Origin: Clostridia bacterium
GTDB lineage: Bacteria; Bacillota; Clostridia; Oscillospirales; Acutalibacteraceae
Reading direction: 5' to 3'
Assembly: GCA_017397105.1 (NCBI GenBank)
Contig: JAFQKF010000011.1
Location: 1-64,000, forward strand
Length of the DNA: 64,000 nucleotides
How positions within the stretch are numbered: position 1 is the first letter of the stretch; each line of letters opens with the position of its first letter. The notes beneath the pieces were generated by a model, which searched no databases, was not told where the DNA came from, and saw only the letters and a list, made by a program, of their open reading frames with translations. A program made the translations under genes and the position numbers. Of this stretch, positions 1 to 7,965 are shown in pieces.

Positions 1-479
1 ACGTTTTCACCAAAAACAATTTCGGTGAAGTTGATATTGCCGTTAAAAGGTGCATAATCATTTGAAGAAACAGAACAATTGTTGGCATTGAAATACACTG
101 TTTTAAGGTTGGCGCAATTCTGAAATGCGTACCAGCCGATTTCAGTTATACTACCCGGAATTTTTACTGCTGTCAAACCGGAGCAGCCGTTAAAGGCGCT
201 TGAAGCGATTTTTGTAATGGCAACGCCGTCAATGCTTGAAGGGATTTCGATATTGCCGGAAAGTTTGTCGGTGTAACCTGTGATAGTGTTGGCTTCGATT
301 TTAAGCATATCGGCGGTTGCTACAGTCCAGACTATTTCTTCGTCAGCCGCGCTTGCGAATAAAGAGCCTATGGGCGGCAGTTCCATTCCGATAAAGCCTG
401 TCAGCGGAGCTGAGCCGATTGTCAGCACAACTGCAAGGGCAATAGCCAGGGTGCGTTTGATAAGATTGTTTTTTGACAT
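1..479 (-). CDS. BspA-like leucine-rich-repeat secreted protein, N-terminal part
   Basis: The gene runs leftward from ATG at 479 and leaves the window; 159 codons are visible. The start has a clear ribosome site (AAAGGAG at about 490-496). The first ~43 residues form a signal peptide (Lys/Arg start, hydrophobic core ending LFASA). After it come LRR_5/BspA-type repeat units with the pattern IPSSIDGVAITKIASSAF and IPGSITEIGWYAFQNC. Such proteins are exported surface adhesins or scaffold proteins; the ligand is unknown. It lies downstream of the sigma-factor gene on the same strand but has its own ECF-type promoter (531-556), so it is probably a target of that sigma factor. The LRR class is clear; the full domain plan cannot be seen. 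Confidence 0.85.
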   Translation of the reverse strand, partial: MSKNNLIKRTLAIALAVVLTIGSAPLTGFIGMELPPIGSLFASAADEEIVWTVATADMLKIEANTITGYTDKLSGNIEIPSSIDGVAITKIASSAFNGCSGLTAVKIPGSITEIGWYAFQNCANLKTVYFNANNCSVSSNDYAPFNGNINFTEIVFGEN

Positions 480-530
480 TGTTGTTTTCTCCTTTGAATT
501 TATTTGAGTTTTTTTGCTTAACACTTATAT

Positions 531-556
531 GACGATTGGAATTGCGTTGCGGTTCA
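531..556 (-). promoter_or_regulatory. ECF-type promoter of the LRR gene
   Basis: On the minus strand the sequence reads TGAACC (551-556), exactly 16 bases, then CGTC (531-534), followed by ATATAAGTG. The same arrangement occurs upstream of the sigma operon (2607-2632) and of the protease gene (7897-7922). It fits the ECF sigma promoter form (-35 GAAC-type, -10 CGTC). Confidence 0.7.
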
Positions 557-576
557 ATATTTTTCATTTTTTCAAA

Positions 577-2313
577 TCAGCTCATTATATATGCTTCGCA
601 CGTATACGATGAGCCTGCCGCAGCAGTCTGACCCACAGCGCTTCCCGTAACACCGTAAGTGGGGTCATATCCGCTTTCTGCCTTGATTTGTGAACCGAGA
701 TATGCCTCGGACATAACCGTTCCCGATTCAACGGAAAGCGTGACGGTGGCTATCGGTTCGTCAACCTCGGAAGCCCTGTCGTAAATGCTTACCCTTACCG
801 TTGCCGTGCCTTGAGTTGTTTCCTGTGTTTCAGGTTCGGTTGTGGTTGTAGTAGTGGTCGTTGTGGTAGTAGTTGTAGCCTTGGTTGTAGTGGTGGTCGT
901 TGCTTTGGTAGTAGTTGTGGTGGCTTTGGTGGTAGTGGTTGTTTTTGGCGGCTTGGGTTCTGTTATGGGTTTGGTATTTTGAGTGGTTGCCGCCGTGGTG
1001 GTTTCTGCTTTTGCGGTGGTTGTTGCCTTGGTGGTAGTTGTGGTTGCCTTGGTTGTTGTGGGCTTTTTGGTGGTTGTTACGGTGGTCTTTTGCGTGGCTG
1101 AGGTGGCTTTTGCGGTGGCGGTCACCTTTGCGGAAGTGGTCTGAGCTTTGGTGGCAGAGATTGATGCTGCGGGGTTGCGCTGCGTTGTATTAACGGAGCT
1201 TTCCTGCCTCGTTGAACTGCCGGTGATTTGCAAAAACGCATCCGCAGTGCCGCTTCCGTCAGGCTGTGACGGGTCCTCTGTGATGTCCTGCTCCTCATAT
1301 ATGAGTGTTGAGCCTGCGTATGCCGCCGTGGTTGTTTCTTCAACGTAAGCCGTTGTTGAGGTCTGCACCTCAGGGACGGTGTTTTTTGCAACGGTGGCAA
1401 TTCCTGCGCCTGAGCCTGCCACAACTGCTGCGATTGAAATGCCTGCAACCGCTTTTTGCACAACTGTTAACGCTGCTATCTTTGCCGCAATTCCCGTGCC
1501 CGTTGCCGCCGCTGATGCCGCTGTTGATGCCGCCGCACCTGCCGTGCCTGCTGCTGTTACGGTACCTGCCGCAACACCTGCCGTTGCTGTTGCCGTGCCT
1601 GCCGCGCTTGCAGCTGCCGCAGAGGCATTGATGCCTGCAAGAATTTTTGCAGGAGCAGCGCTTGCCGCAAAGGCCGCGTGAGCCGTGACCGAGGACCTGC
1701 GCAGTGCCCATAGAACAACGCCGATGGGGCACAGACTGTAAAGCGACGTGATTCCCCTGCGCGAGAATTTTTCCTTCAGGTCCTTTCGTGCGGAAAAGAG
1801 CCTCGTTTTAACGGTTCCTACGGGGATTTCAAGCGTCTGAGCAACCTCACTCACGCTCATCTCCTCGTAATAAGTCATCATTATGCAGGCTCTTTTTTCT
1901 TCGCTGAGTTCATCAAGAATTTCCAATACGGTTCGCTGCAGCTCGGTCTGGTCAAGGTTTTCTTCCGGGGTGAAGCTTGTATCTTCATCGGGAATAACCT
2001 CAAACACCTCATTTTCTTCCGCCTCAAAGAGCATCGGTTTTTTCTTTTTGATAAAGTCTTTGCACTTGTTGGCAACTATTCTGTTCAGCCAGCCCTGGAA
2101 GCTTTCGGGTTTGTCAAGCTCTGTGATTTTCTGGAGTGCCTTTATGTAGCTGTCCTGAAGAATATCCTCAGCATCCGAGTCGTTCTTGACAAATTCCAGC
2201 GCAACAAAATATGCACGCTGATTGGTAAGCTCGTAAAGCTTGTTGAAAGCGTTGCCGTCGCCGTTCTGAACTTTCGTTACCAGTTCGGCAATCAGTTCAT
2301 TATTGATTTCCAT
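577..2313 (-). CDS. ECF sigma factor fused to a membrane segment and Thr-rich exported domain
   Basis: Residues 1-90 look like sigma region 2 (DAEDILQDSYIKAL), and residues 130-180 like region 4 with a helix-turn-helix (VSEVAQTLEIPVGTVKTRLF). A usual ECF sigma factor would stop near residue 180; this protein has 578. A hydrophobic stretch (IGVVLWAL, ~198-204) is followed by an Ala/Gly-rich linker, a likely transmembrane helix (~288-309), a very Thr-rich region (~375-500) and an 80-residue C-terminal domain. The layout suggests a membrane-tethered sigma factor whose outer part senses the surface, with release or signalling needed for activity; this is inference. The start has RBS GAGGAG, and the gene overlaps the preceding 91-residue ORF by 14 bases. 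A paralogue is encoded divergently at 2849. Confidence 0.85.
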   Translation of the reverse strand: MEINNELIAELVTKVQNGDGNAFNKLYELTNQRAYFVALEFVKNDSDAEDILQDSYIKALQKITELDKPESFQGWLNRIVANKCKDFIKKKKPMLFEAEENEVFEVIPDEDTSFTPEENLDQTELQRTVLEILDELSEEKRACIMMTYYEEMSVSEVAQTLEIPVGTVKTRLFSARKDLKEKFSRRGITSLYSLCPIGVVLWALRRSSVTAHAAFAASAAPAKILAGINASAAAASAAGTATATAGVAAGTVTAAGTAGAAASTAASAAATGTGIAAKIAALTVVQKAVAGISIAAVVAGSGAGIATVAKNTVPEVQTSTTAYVEETTTAAYAGSTLIYEEQDITEDPSQPDGSGTADAFLQITGSSTRQESSVNTTQRNPAASISATKAQTTSAKVTATAKATSATQKTTVTTTKKPTTTKATTTTTKATTTAKAETTTAATTQNTKPITEPKPPKTTTTTKATTTTTKATTTTTTKATTTTTTTTTTTTTEPETQETTQGTATVRVSIYDRASEVDEPIATVTLSVESGTVMSEAYLGSQIKAESGYDPTYGVTGSAVGQTAAAGSSYTCEAYIMS

Positions 2314-2575
2314 ATTTTCTCCTCGCAGCCTCTTCTTTTGCCGGACTCAGTCCGCTGCCTTTGTTGTGCATATTCCACACGTACTCAATTCCCTTTTTTA
2401 TTCCGGCCTTAAGATAATTGCACGGTGAACTGAATTTTTCCGCATAAACCAACACGGGATTTCCGCCTTCTTTTATAACCTCTGTGAACACGGTCCTGCT
2501 TTGTTCGTTTACCGTTACGTCAAGGGAAATATGCCTGTCAAGCTCAACGTGAATCGTTTTTGTTTTCTGTTCCAT
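2300..2575 (-). CDS. Hypothetical 91-residue protein, first gene of the sigma operon
   Basis: This small protein is encoded directly upstream of the sigma-factor gene and overlaps it by 14 bases, so the two are probably translationally coupled. RBS AAAGGAGG lies just before ATG 2575. No signal peptide, membrane segment or known motif is visible. The N-terminal half is beta-like (IHVELDRHISLDVTV) and the C-terminal part is basic and helical (EEAARRKYGNQ). The product is not recognised. A regulatory partner of the sigma factor is possible from position only. Confidence 0.7.
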   Translation of the reverse strand: MEQKTKTIHVELDRHISLDVTVNEQSRTVFTEVIKEGGNPVLVYAEKFSSPCNYLKAGIKKGIEYVWNMHNKGSGLSPAKEEAARRKYGNQ

Positions 2576-2606
2576 TTCACCCTCCTTTCAGGCTGTTCAC
2601 CTATTA

Positions 2607-2632
2607 GACGAGCGAAAAACAAAAGCGGTTCA
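2607..2632 (-). promoter_or_regulatory. ECF-type promoter of the sigma operon (autoregulation candidate)
   Basis: On the minus strand TGAACC (2627-2632), 16 bases, then CGTC (2607-2610) and TAATAGGTGAA. The downstream part nearly matches the protease promoter at 7897, which continues TTATAGGTGAA. The predicted transcript starts about 25 bases before ATG 2575. Confidence 0.72.
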
Positions 2633-2664
2633 TTTTTTTTTGAAGAAATCCTGCTATATAACAA

Positions 2665-2737
2665 GTAGATTGAGTTTTCAAAAAGTTTCAGTTTTTTTAA
2701 AAAAATTTGCCGACGATTTAAAACTGAAAAAGTTTCA
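2665..2737 (-). promoter_or_regulatory. Two further TGAAAC-N16 promoter-like boxes
   Basis: On the minus strand TGAAAC (2732-2737) is followed after 16 bases by CGTC (2712-2715), and TGAAAC (2685-2690) after 16 bases by CTAC (2665-2668). The first is a perfect classical ECF promoter form. They lie upstream of the TGAACC promoter and could serve a different ECF sigma, for example the divergent paralogue. The surrounding sequence is very A/T-rich, so chance is possible. Confidence 0.4.
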
Positions 2738-2791
2738 GAAAAAATGAAAAATTAACAAAAATTTAATCCGCTTGCAAACAGCGATTGATTA

Positions 2792-2820
2792 TTGAACAAT
2801 ATGCGATTTATTGTTATAAT
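2792..2820 (+). promoter_or_regulatory. Sigma-A promoter of the second sigma-factor operon
   Basis: TTGAAC (2792-2797), 17 bases, TATAAT (2815-2820). The predicted transcript starts near 2827. This excludes an in-frame TTG at 2792 as the start codon and supports ATG 2849. Confidence 0.75.
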
Positions 2821-2848
2821 GAAAAAAATAACAAAAAGAGGCGAGAGG

Positions 2849-4450
2849 ATGGAGAACGCTCAGATTGCTGTGCTTGCGACCCGAATAAAAGAAGGGGACG
2901 CAAAGGCTTTTGAAGAAGTACATATAACATTTTCGCCTGAGGTTTACTCCGTGGCATACGGAATAACAAATGACAGGGATGAGGCTCAGGACCTCACGCA
3001 AGACAGCTTCGTCTGTGTGCTGGAGAACATAGAAACTCTTAAAGAGCCTGAAAAATTCAAAAAGTGGCTGATGAGCATCACGGCCAACAAAAGCAAGGAT
3101 TACTTAAAAAAGAAAAAGCCTGCCATCCTCACGGATGAGCAGAACTTTATAATTGAAAATCTTGAAGAAAATGAGATATCTGTTTTGCCTGAAAGGGCGG
3201 TTGATACCGAAGAACGCGCGCAGGAAATGCGGGATATTATAGAAAGTATTTCCGAGGATAAGCGGCTTTGCCTCATACTCAGATACAAATATGAGATGAG
3301 CTATGCCGAAATTGCGCAGACGCTTGAAATCAGTGAGGGCGCAGTAAAGAGCAGGATTTTCAGAGCGAAAGAGGACGTTGAGCAGGCTGTTGAAAAACGC
3401 AGGAGAAAAGGCTTGCCTCTGTTTGCGTTGCCGCCGCTTGCACTTGCGGTCAGAGCCGTTGTGAATTCGGCTGAGGTATCGGCATCGGCTTTTGCAGGCA
3501 GTGCCGCTCAGAGTGCAGCTCTTGCAGGAATAACCGCCGCCGCTCAGGCAGGAACTGCAGCGGTTGTATCATCAACTGCAGGCGCCGCTGCCGCAACCTC
3601 TGCGGGTGCATCGGCATCTGTGGCAACAACGGCGGGTGTGGGTGCAAAAATTGCGGCAATGACCGTTGTGCAGAAGGTTGTTTCGGGAGTTGCTCTGGCA
3701 GGAATTGTAACGGGCTCTGCCGTAGGTACGACGGTTGCCGTGAAGAATAAAGTAAATACAGAAAGCGTTGAAACAACTTCGTCTGTTGAACAGAGTGCAA
3801 CCGTGCCTGATTACAGGCTTGATAACGTGGATTTTGAGGTAACTCAGGAGGAGGGCGAAAGCTCTTCACTGCCTTCTTTGGATTTGGACCTGTTTTCGTC
3901 ATCTGCTACCGAGAAGAAAAGCGAGAATACAGTTTCTTCAAAACCCTCAGAAGAAAAAACGACGTCTGTTACGTCTTCAACGGTTAAACAGACCGAGCCT
4001 GTTACGGAAAAATCAACTACCGTAAAGACTACGGTGCAGTCAACAACAAAGAAAAAGGAAACCACCACAACCGAGAAGCAGACCACTCAGACCGAGACAA
4101 CAACTGAATCCACAACCGAGTATAAAGCGATTACCGCGCCGAAAGCGGATACCGAGAAAGAAACCGAAACCAAGGAGCAGGAAACTCAGAGTACAACAAA
4201 AGAGCCTGAAACAACCACTCAGGAGCAAACCACCACGCAGGCGTCTTTGCCTGCAACGGTGAGCGTTACCGTGTGGAGCAGTGACGGCACAAACGAGGTG
4301 AAGACGCTCGAATTTGATGCGGGCGATTCCATAACGGCCAACGAGATTGAAAACCGCCTTGCAAGCGAATATCAGATAGAGGCGCTGGCGGAAGATATTG
4401 ACGTGATTGCCGAATCAGGCGGAAGCTATACCGCCACGGCTTATGCGTAA
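2849..4450 (+). CDS. Second ECF sigma factor fused to a membrane segment and Thr/Glu-rich exported domain
   Basis: This 533-residue protein is a paralogue of the 577-2313 product with the same plan. Sigma region 2 lies at ~5-90 (DEAQDLTQDSF), region 4 at ~130-175 (YAEIAQTLEISEGAVKSRIF), then an Ala-rich linker, a likely transmembrane helix (~276-298), a Thr/Glu/Lys-rich low-complexity region and a short C-terminal domain starting PATVSVTVWSSDG. Both proteins share the block KIAA.TVVQK before the helix. ATG 2849 was chosen because it follows AGAGGCGAG and lies downstream of the sigma-A promoter. It is followed after 13 bases by the LRR gene at 4464, so the pair is probably an operon. Region 4 differs from the paralogue, so promoter specificity may differ. 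Confidence 0.83.
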   Translation: MENAQIAVLATRIKEGDAKAFEEVHITFSPEVYSVAYGITNDRDEAQDLTQDSFVCVLENIETLKEPEKFKKWLMSITANKSKDYLKKKKPAILTDEQNFIIENLEENEISVLPERAVDTEERAQEMRDIIESISEDKRLCLILRYKYEMSYAEIAQTLEISEGAVKSRIFRAKEDVEQAVEKRRRKGLPLFALPPLALAVRAVVNSAEVSASAFAGSAAQSAALAGITAAAQAGTAAVVSSTAGAAAATSAGASASVATTAGVGAKIAAMTVVQKVVSGVALAGIVTGSAVGTTVAVKNKVNTESVETTSSVEQSATVPDYRLDNVDFEVTQEEGESSSLPSLDLDLFSSSATEKKSENTVSSKPSEEKTTSVTSSTVKQTEPVTEKSTTVKTTVQSTTKKKETTTTEKQTTQTETTTESTTEYKAITAPKADTEKETETKEQETQSTTKEPETTTQEQTTTQASLPATVSVTVWSSDGTNEVKTLEFDAGDSITANEIENRLASEYQIEALAEDIDVIAESGGSYTATAYA

Positions 4451-4463
4451 ACGGAGGTAAAGC

Positions 4464-7400
4464 ATGAAAAGAAAAATCAGAAATACGGCTTTGGTTGCTT
4501 TTTGCATTGCCCTTGCGGCAGTGATGTTTGTTCAGTTCAATGCAACAGTAGGTGTTGAGGCGTCGGAAAGAGCGGTTGTTGCAAGCGGAACGAATATGAA
4601 GGTAAACTGGACCTTGTACGATGACGGCGAGCTTTGCATTGAGGGTACGGGATTCTGGAACACTACCCCGTGGAAGCAATACTATGCGGAGGTTGAAAGA
4701 ATAAGCATAGGCAAGGACGTCACTTGTAAAAGTATATGCAACTTCTATTTTGACGTTGCCGAAGGGTACGTTAATCTTGAAGAGGTCAGCGTTGCAGAAG
4801 GAAACACGGCTTTTTATGCCGACGAAAGCGGAGTGCTTTATGACTACGGCAAAACCAAGCTATTTTTGTTCCCGGCGGCATCGGAGATTACTGAATATAC
4901 AATTCCTGACAGTGTTGAAACAATTGTAAAGGGCGCTTTTTGCGGCGCAAAAAATATAAACAGCGTTGTTTGCGGTAAGGGTCTTAAAACCATAAGCGCA
5001 AATGCTTTCTATTGCAGCAGCGGACTTGAAAACATTACTTTTGAGCAGGGGCTTGAAAGTGTCGGCACCCGTGCATTTTTCAACTGCACAAGCCTTGAAA
5101 GTATAGCCTTGCCTGACAGCGTTACAGCGTTGGGCAGTCATGCTTTCAGCGGCTGCGAAAGCCTCAGAGAGGCAAGCACGGGAAACGGTGTAAAGAATAT
5201 TCTGTCACGCGCGTTTCTGCAGTGTACGAGCCTTGAAAACATCAGCTTCGGCAACTCGGTTGAATATATAGGAGAGTGTACATTTGAGCAATGTGTTGCG
5301 CTCAAAGAGATCGACCTGCCTGAAAGTATTACTTCTATTGGCAGAGGTGCTTTTATCAGGTGCGAATCGCTTGAAAGTGTTGTTATACCTGACGGAATAA
5401 GTGTTCTTATGGCTGATTTGTTAAAAAACTGTTCGGGTCTTAAAAGCGTTACGATTCCTGCTTCCGTAACCCAAACGGGCAGCGACATTTTTACAGGCTG
5501 TGATTCGATTACCGACGTATATTACAAGGGCGATGCAAAGGGCTGGTGCTCGATTGATTTTCATAACAATTCAAACCCCGTAAAAACAGCGGATAATCTC
5601 TACATTAACGGTGAACTTGTAACGGATTTTGAAATCCCCGAGGGCATTACCGAGGTTTCCGATTATCTTTTTGTAGGCTATGCGCGCCTTGAAAGTATAA
5701 CGCTTAACGATTCGGTAAAAAGTATAGGCATTTCCGCTTTTGCCGATTGTATAAATCTTAAAAGCATTGATATACCTGACAGTGTTGTGACAATCGGAAA
5801 CGATGCTTTCTTAAGATGCACAGCACTTACGGATATAACGGTATCCGAAAATATTGAATATATAGGCGAAGGCGCTTTTGTTTATTCGGGCTATGCCAAG
5901 GATTTTGCAAACTGGGATAACGGTTTCTTATACCTCGGCAGCTATCTTTTGGATGTTGACCCCGATGAAGTCAAAGGGGAATGCAAGCTGTATGAAAAAA
6001 CCAAGCTTGTTGCATCAGGGGCATTCCAGACTTGCCACGGTATAACGAAGGTAATTGTGCCTGACGGTGTCAGATACATAAATGACAAAGGCTTTTATAA
6101 TTGCGGAAGTCTCAGCAGTGTGCGCTTGCCTGAGGGGCTTGACAAAATCAGCTCAGAAGCTTTCAGCACCTGCGAATCGCTTAAGGATATTGTGATTCCT
6201 TCAACGGTAACCGCTGTTGAAGACAATGCTTTTGTGGGCTGTTCGGCATTGGAAAAGCTTACTGTTCCTGCAGCGGTAAAGGTTATAGGCGACAGAGCCT
6301 TTTATAACTGCACGTCTCTCAATGAGCTGGTTATCTCGGATGGAATTGAGGAAATAGGCAGGGATGCTTTTGCCCTGACCACGTCACTTAAGGAGATTTA
6401 TCTTCCCGCAACGCTTATATCACTCAACGGTGAAGCGTTCAATGAAAGCGGCATAACCGATATATATTACGGCGCAACAAAAGCCGAATGGAAAAGGCTT
6501 GCGCAGAATTCGGATTTCAGCGCAATAACCGTTCATTATACGCTCAGGAGCGAGGACGAGGCGGTAATCATAAATCATACCGATAAGGATTTTGATTATG
6601 AATCGGGCAACGTACACCTTAAGGTTACCGAAATGGGCAAGGCGAATTCCACCTATGACCAAAACGGATTCTATAACCGCCTGCTTGTTGACCCCGTTCA
6701 GATTCTGGATATATCCCTTGTTGACGGCGACGGCAATGCAATTCAGCCCCTTGCTGACGGAAGAATTACCGTTAAGCTCAGGGCATCGGAAGAGTTTATG
6801 AAGCTTGTTGAAAGCGGATTGGCTCTTACGGGCGAATACGAAGTGAAAGCGCAGGATATTGATTTTATCAACGATTGCTTTGTATTCGAAAAAGACGGAG
6901 AAACGATGAATGTGCCTGCTCCGCAGAGTTTTCTTACCTCTTTCAAAATCATACACTGGTTCTCTGACGCGGTGAATCCATGGGATTTTGAAGCCTTTAC
7001 GCATGATGAGATAAGCGTTGAAAATGGATATATAATATTACATACAAATCACTTCAGCGAATATGCCGTTTGTATAAATGAAATTGAGTTTAAAAACAGT
7101 GAAATTGAAATTATGAACGGCAGTGAGTGCGTGCTTGAAGTCACTGTTGCTGAAGGGTTTGACGTTATTTTCTCATCATCGGATGAAAGCGTTCTTACCG
7201 TAGATGAAACAGGCAAGGTTACGGCGAAAAAGAGCGGCGTTGCTTACGTTACCGCAGGCTTTGCAGGCACGGATATTTCATCATCCTGCAAAATAACGGT
7301 TTTACCGCGCAGCTTTACAGTTACGTGGGCTGTTGACGGCGCGGAAACTCAGCAGACAGTAAAGGAAGAGGCGGATATCGAATTACCGTCAGACCCCGAA

Positions 7401-7787
7401 AAAGAGGGTTATATCTTCAAGGGCTGGACTCCTGCGGTTGATGAAAAAATGCCGTCATACGACGTTACGTATACCGCCGTGTTTGAAAAAGTAACGGCAA
7501 CGGATATTGAAATAGAATCCCTGCCTGCAAAAACAAGCTATATATACAAAACGGAAAAGCTTGATTTGAGCGGCATAAAGATTAAGGTAAATTATTCCGA
7601 CGGCTCATCCCAACTTGTAACAGACCCTGACGCAATAACTGCAGAGGGCTTTGATGCAAAATCAACAGGCAGTCAGAAAATCACCGTAAGCTGCGAGGGC
7701 TGCACGGCGCAGTTTGAAGTTAAGGTAAGCTATACGTGGTGGCAGCAGCTTATCAGAATCTTTTTGCTCGGCATTTTCTGGTATTGA
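4464..7787 (+). CDS. Large secreted BspA-like LRR protein with Big_2 and InlB-type domains
   Basis: The 1107-residue product starts with a signal peptide (MKRKIRNTALVAFCIALAAV). Residues ~60-690 are LRR_5/BspA repeats of the form LESIALPDSVTALGSHAFSG, broken by insert segments. Further along are a bacterial Ig-like Big_2 domain (~870-950, EVTVAEGFDVIFSSSDESVL), an InlB/Listeria-Bacteroides-type repeat (~952-1010, EGYIFKGWTP) and a beta domain with YSDGSSQLV. The last residues, WWQQLIRIFLLGIFWY, form an aromatic-hydrophobic tail with no LPXTG motif. The protein is probably surface-exposed and adhesive. RBS GGAGG precedes ATG 4464, and the gene lies 13 bases after the sigma gene. A terminator follows. 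Confidence 0.88.
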   Translation: MKRKIRNTALVAFCIALAAVMFVQFNATVGVEASERAVVASGTNMKVNWTLYDDGELCIEGTGFWNTTPWKQYYAEVERISIGKDVTCKSICNFYFDVAEGYVNLEEVSVAEGNTAFYADESGVLYDYGKTKLFLFPAASEITEYTIPDSVETIVKGAFCGAKNINSVVCGKGLKTISANAFYCSSGLENITFEQGLESVGTRAFFNCTSLESIALPDSVTALGSHAFSGCESLREASTGNGVKNILSRAFLQCTSLENISFGNSVEYIGECTFEQCVALKEIDLPESITSIGRGAFIRCESLESVVIPDGISVLMADLLKNCSGLKSVTIPASVTQTGSDIFTGCDSITDVYYKGDAKGWCSIDFHNNSNPVKTADNLYINGELVTDFEIPEGITEVSDYLFVGYARLESITLNDSVKSIGISAFADCINLKSIDIPDSVVTIGNDAFLRCTALTDITVSENIEYIGEGAFVYSGYAKDFANWDNGFLYLGSYLLDVDPDEVKGECKLYEKTKLVASGAFQTCHGITKVIVPDGVRYINDKGFYNCGSLSSVRLPEGLDKISSEAFSTCESLKDIVIPSTVTAVEDNAFVGCSALEKLTVPAAVKVIGDRAFYNCTSLNELVISDGIEEIGRDAFALTTSLKEIYLPATLISLNGEAFNESGITDIYYGATKAEWKRLAQNSDFSAITVHYTLRSEDEAVIINHTDKDFDYESGNVHLKVTEMGKANSTYDQNGFYNRLLVDPVQILDISLVDGDGNAIQPLADGRITVKLRASEEFMKLVESGLALTGEYEVKAQDIDFINDCFVFEKDGETMNVPAPQSFLTSFKIIHWFSDAVNPWDFEAFTHDEISVENGYIILHTNHFSEYAVCINEIEFKNSEIEIMNGSECVLEVTVAEGFDVIFSSSDESVLTVDETGKVTAKKSGVAYVTAGFAGTDISSSCKITVLPRSFTVTWAVDGAETQQTVKEEADIELPSDPEKEGYIFKGWTPAVDEKMPSYDVTYTAVFEKVTATDIEIESLPAKTSYIYKTEKLDLSGIKIKVNYSDGSSQLVTDPDAITAEGFDAKSTGSQKITVSCEGCTAQFEVKVSYTWWQQLIRIFLLGIFWY

Positions 7788-7824
7788 TACCGAGGCAAAA
7801 CATAAACAAATTTAAATAAAGCTC

Positions 7825-7863
7825 AAGGCTTGTGTGGGAATAAATCCTGCACAAGCCTTTTTA
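7825..7863 (+). terminator. Rho-independent terminator after the LRR gene
   Basis: Stem AAGGCTTGTG (7825-7834) pairs with CACAAGCCTT (7850-7859), followed by TTTT. It closes the sigma-LRR operon. Confidence 0.8.
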
Positions 7864-7896
7864 TATGAGCGCAAAGCAAAAAAATATTAAAAAAAG

Positions 7897-7922
7897 TGAA
7901 CCGATTTGATTTCTCATTCGTC
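7897..7922 (+). promoter_or_regulatory. ECF-type promoter of the protease gene
   Basis: TGAACC (7897-7902), 16 bases, CGTC (7919-7922), then TTATAGGTGAA. It is nearly the same as the sigma operon promoter at 2607-2632, including the bases after the -10 box. Confidence 0.72.
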
Positions 7923-7965
7923 TTATAGGTGAAACGGAAAAACAACAAGAACAGGAGAATGAACA

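Noticed and set aside
826..1090. Tandem repeat as possible CRISPR or phase-variation tract
   Set aside because: The repeat is in-frame Thr/Lys codons of the sigma-factor stalk, irregular and without spacers.
811..1101. Long plus-strand ORFs rich in Gly/Cys opposite the sigma-factor gene
   Set aside because: They are mirror frames of the Thr-rich repeat (ACA/ACC codons) of the minus-strand gene and have no ribosome site.
2792..2848. TTG 2792 as start of the second sigma-factor gene
   Set aside because: TTG 2792 is the -35 box of a sigma-A promoter (TTGAAC-17-TATAAT); ATG 2849 follows a ribosome site.
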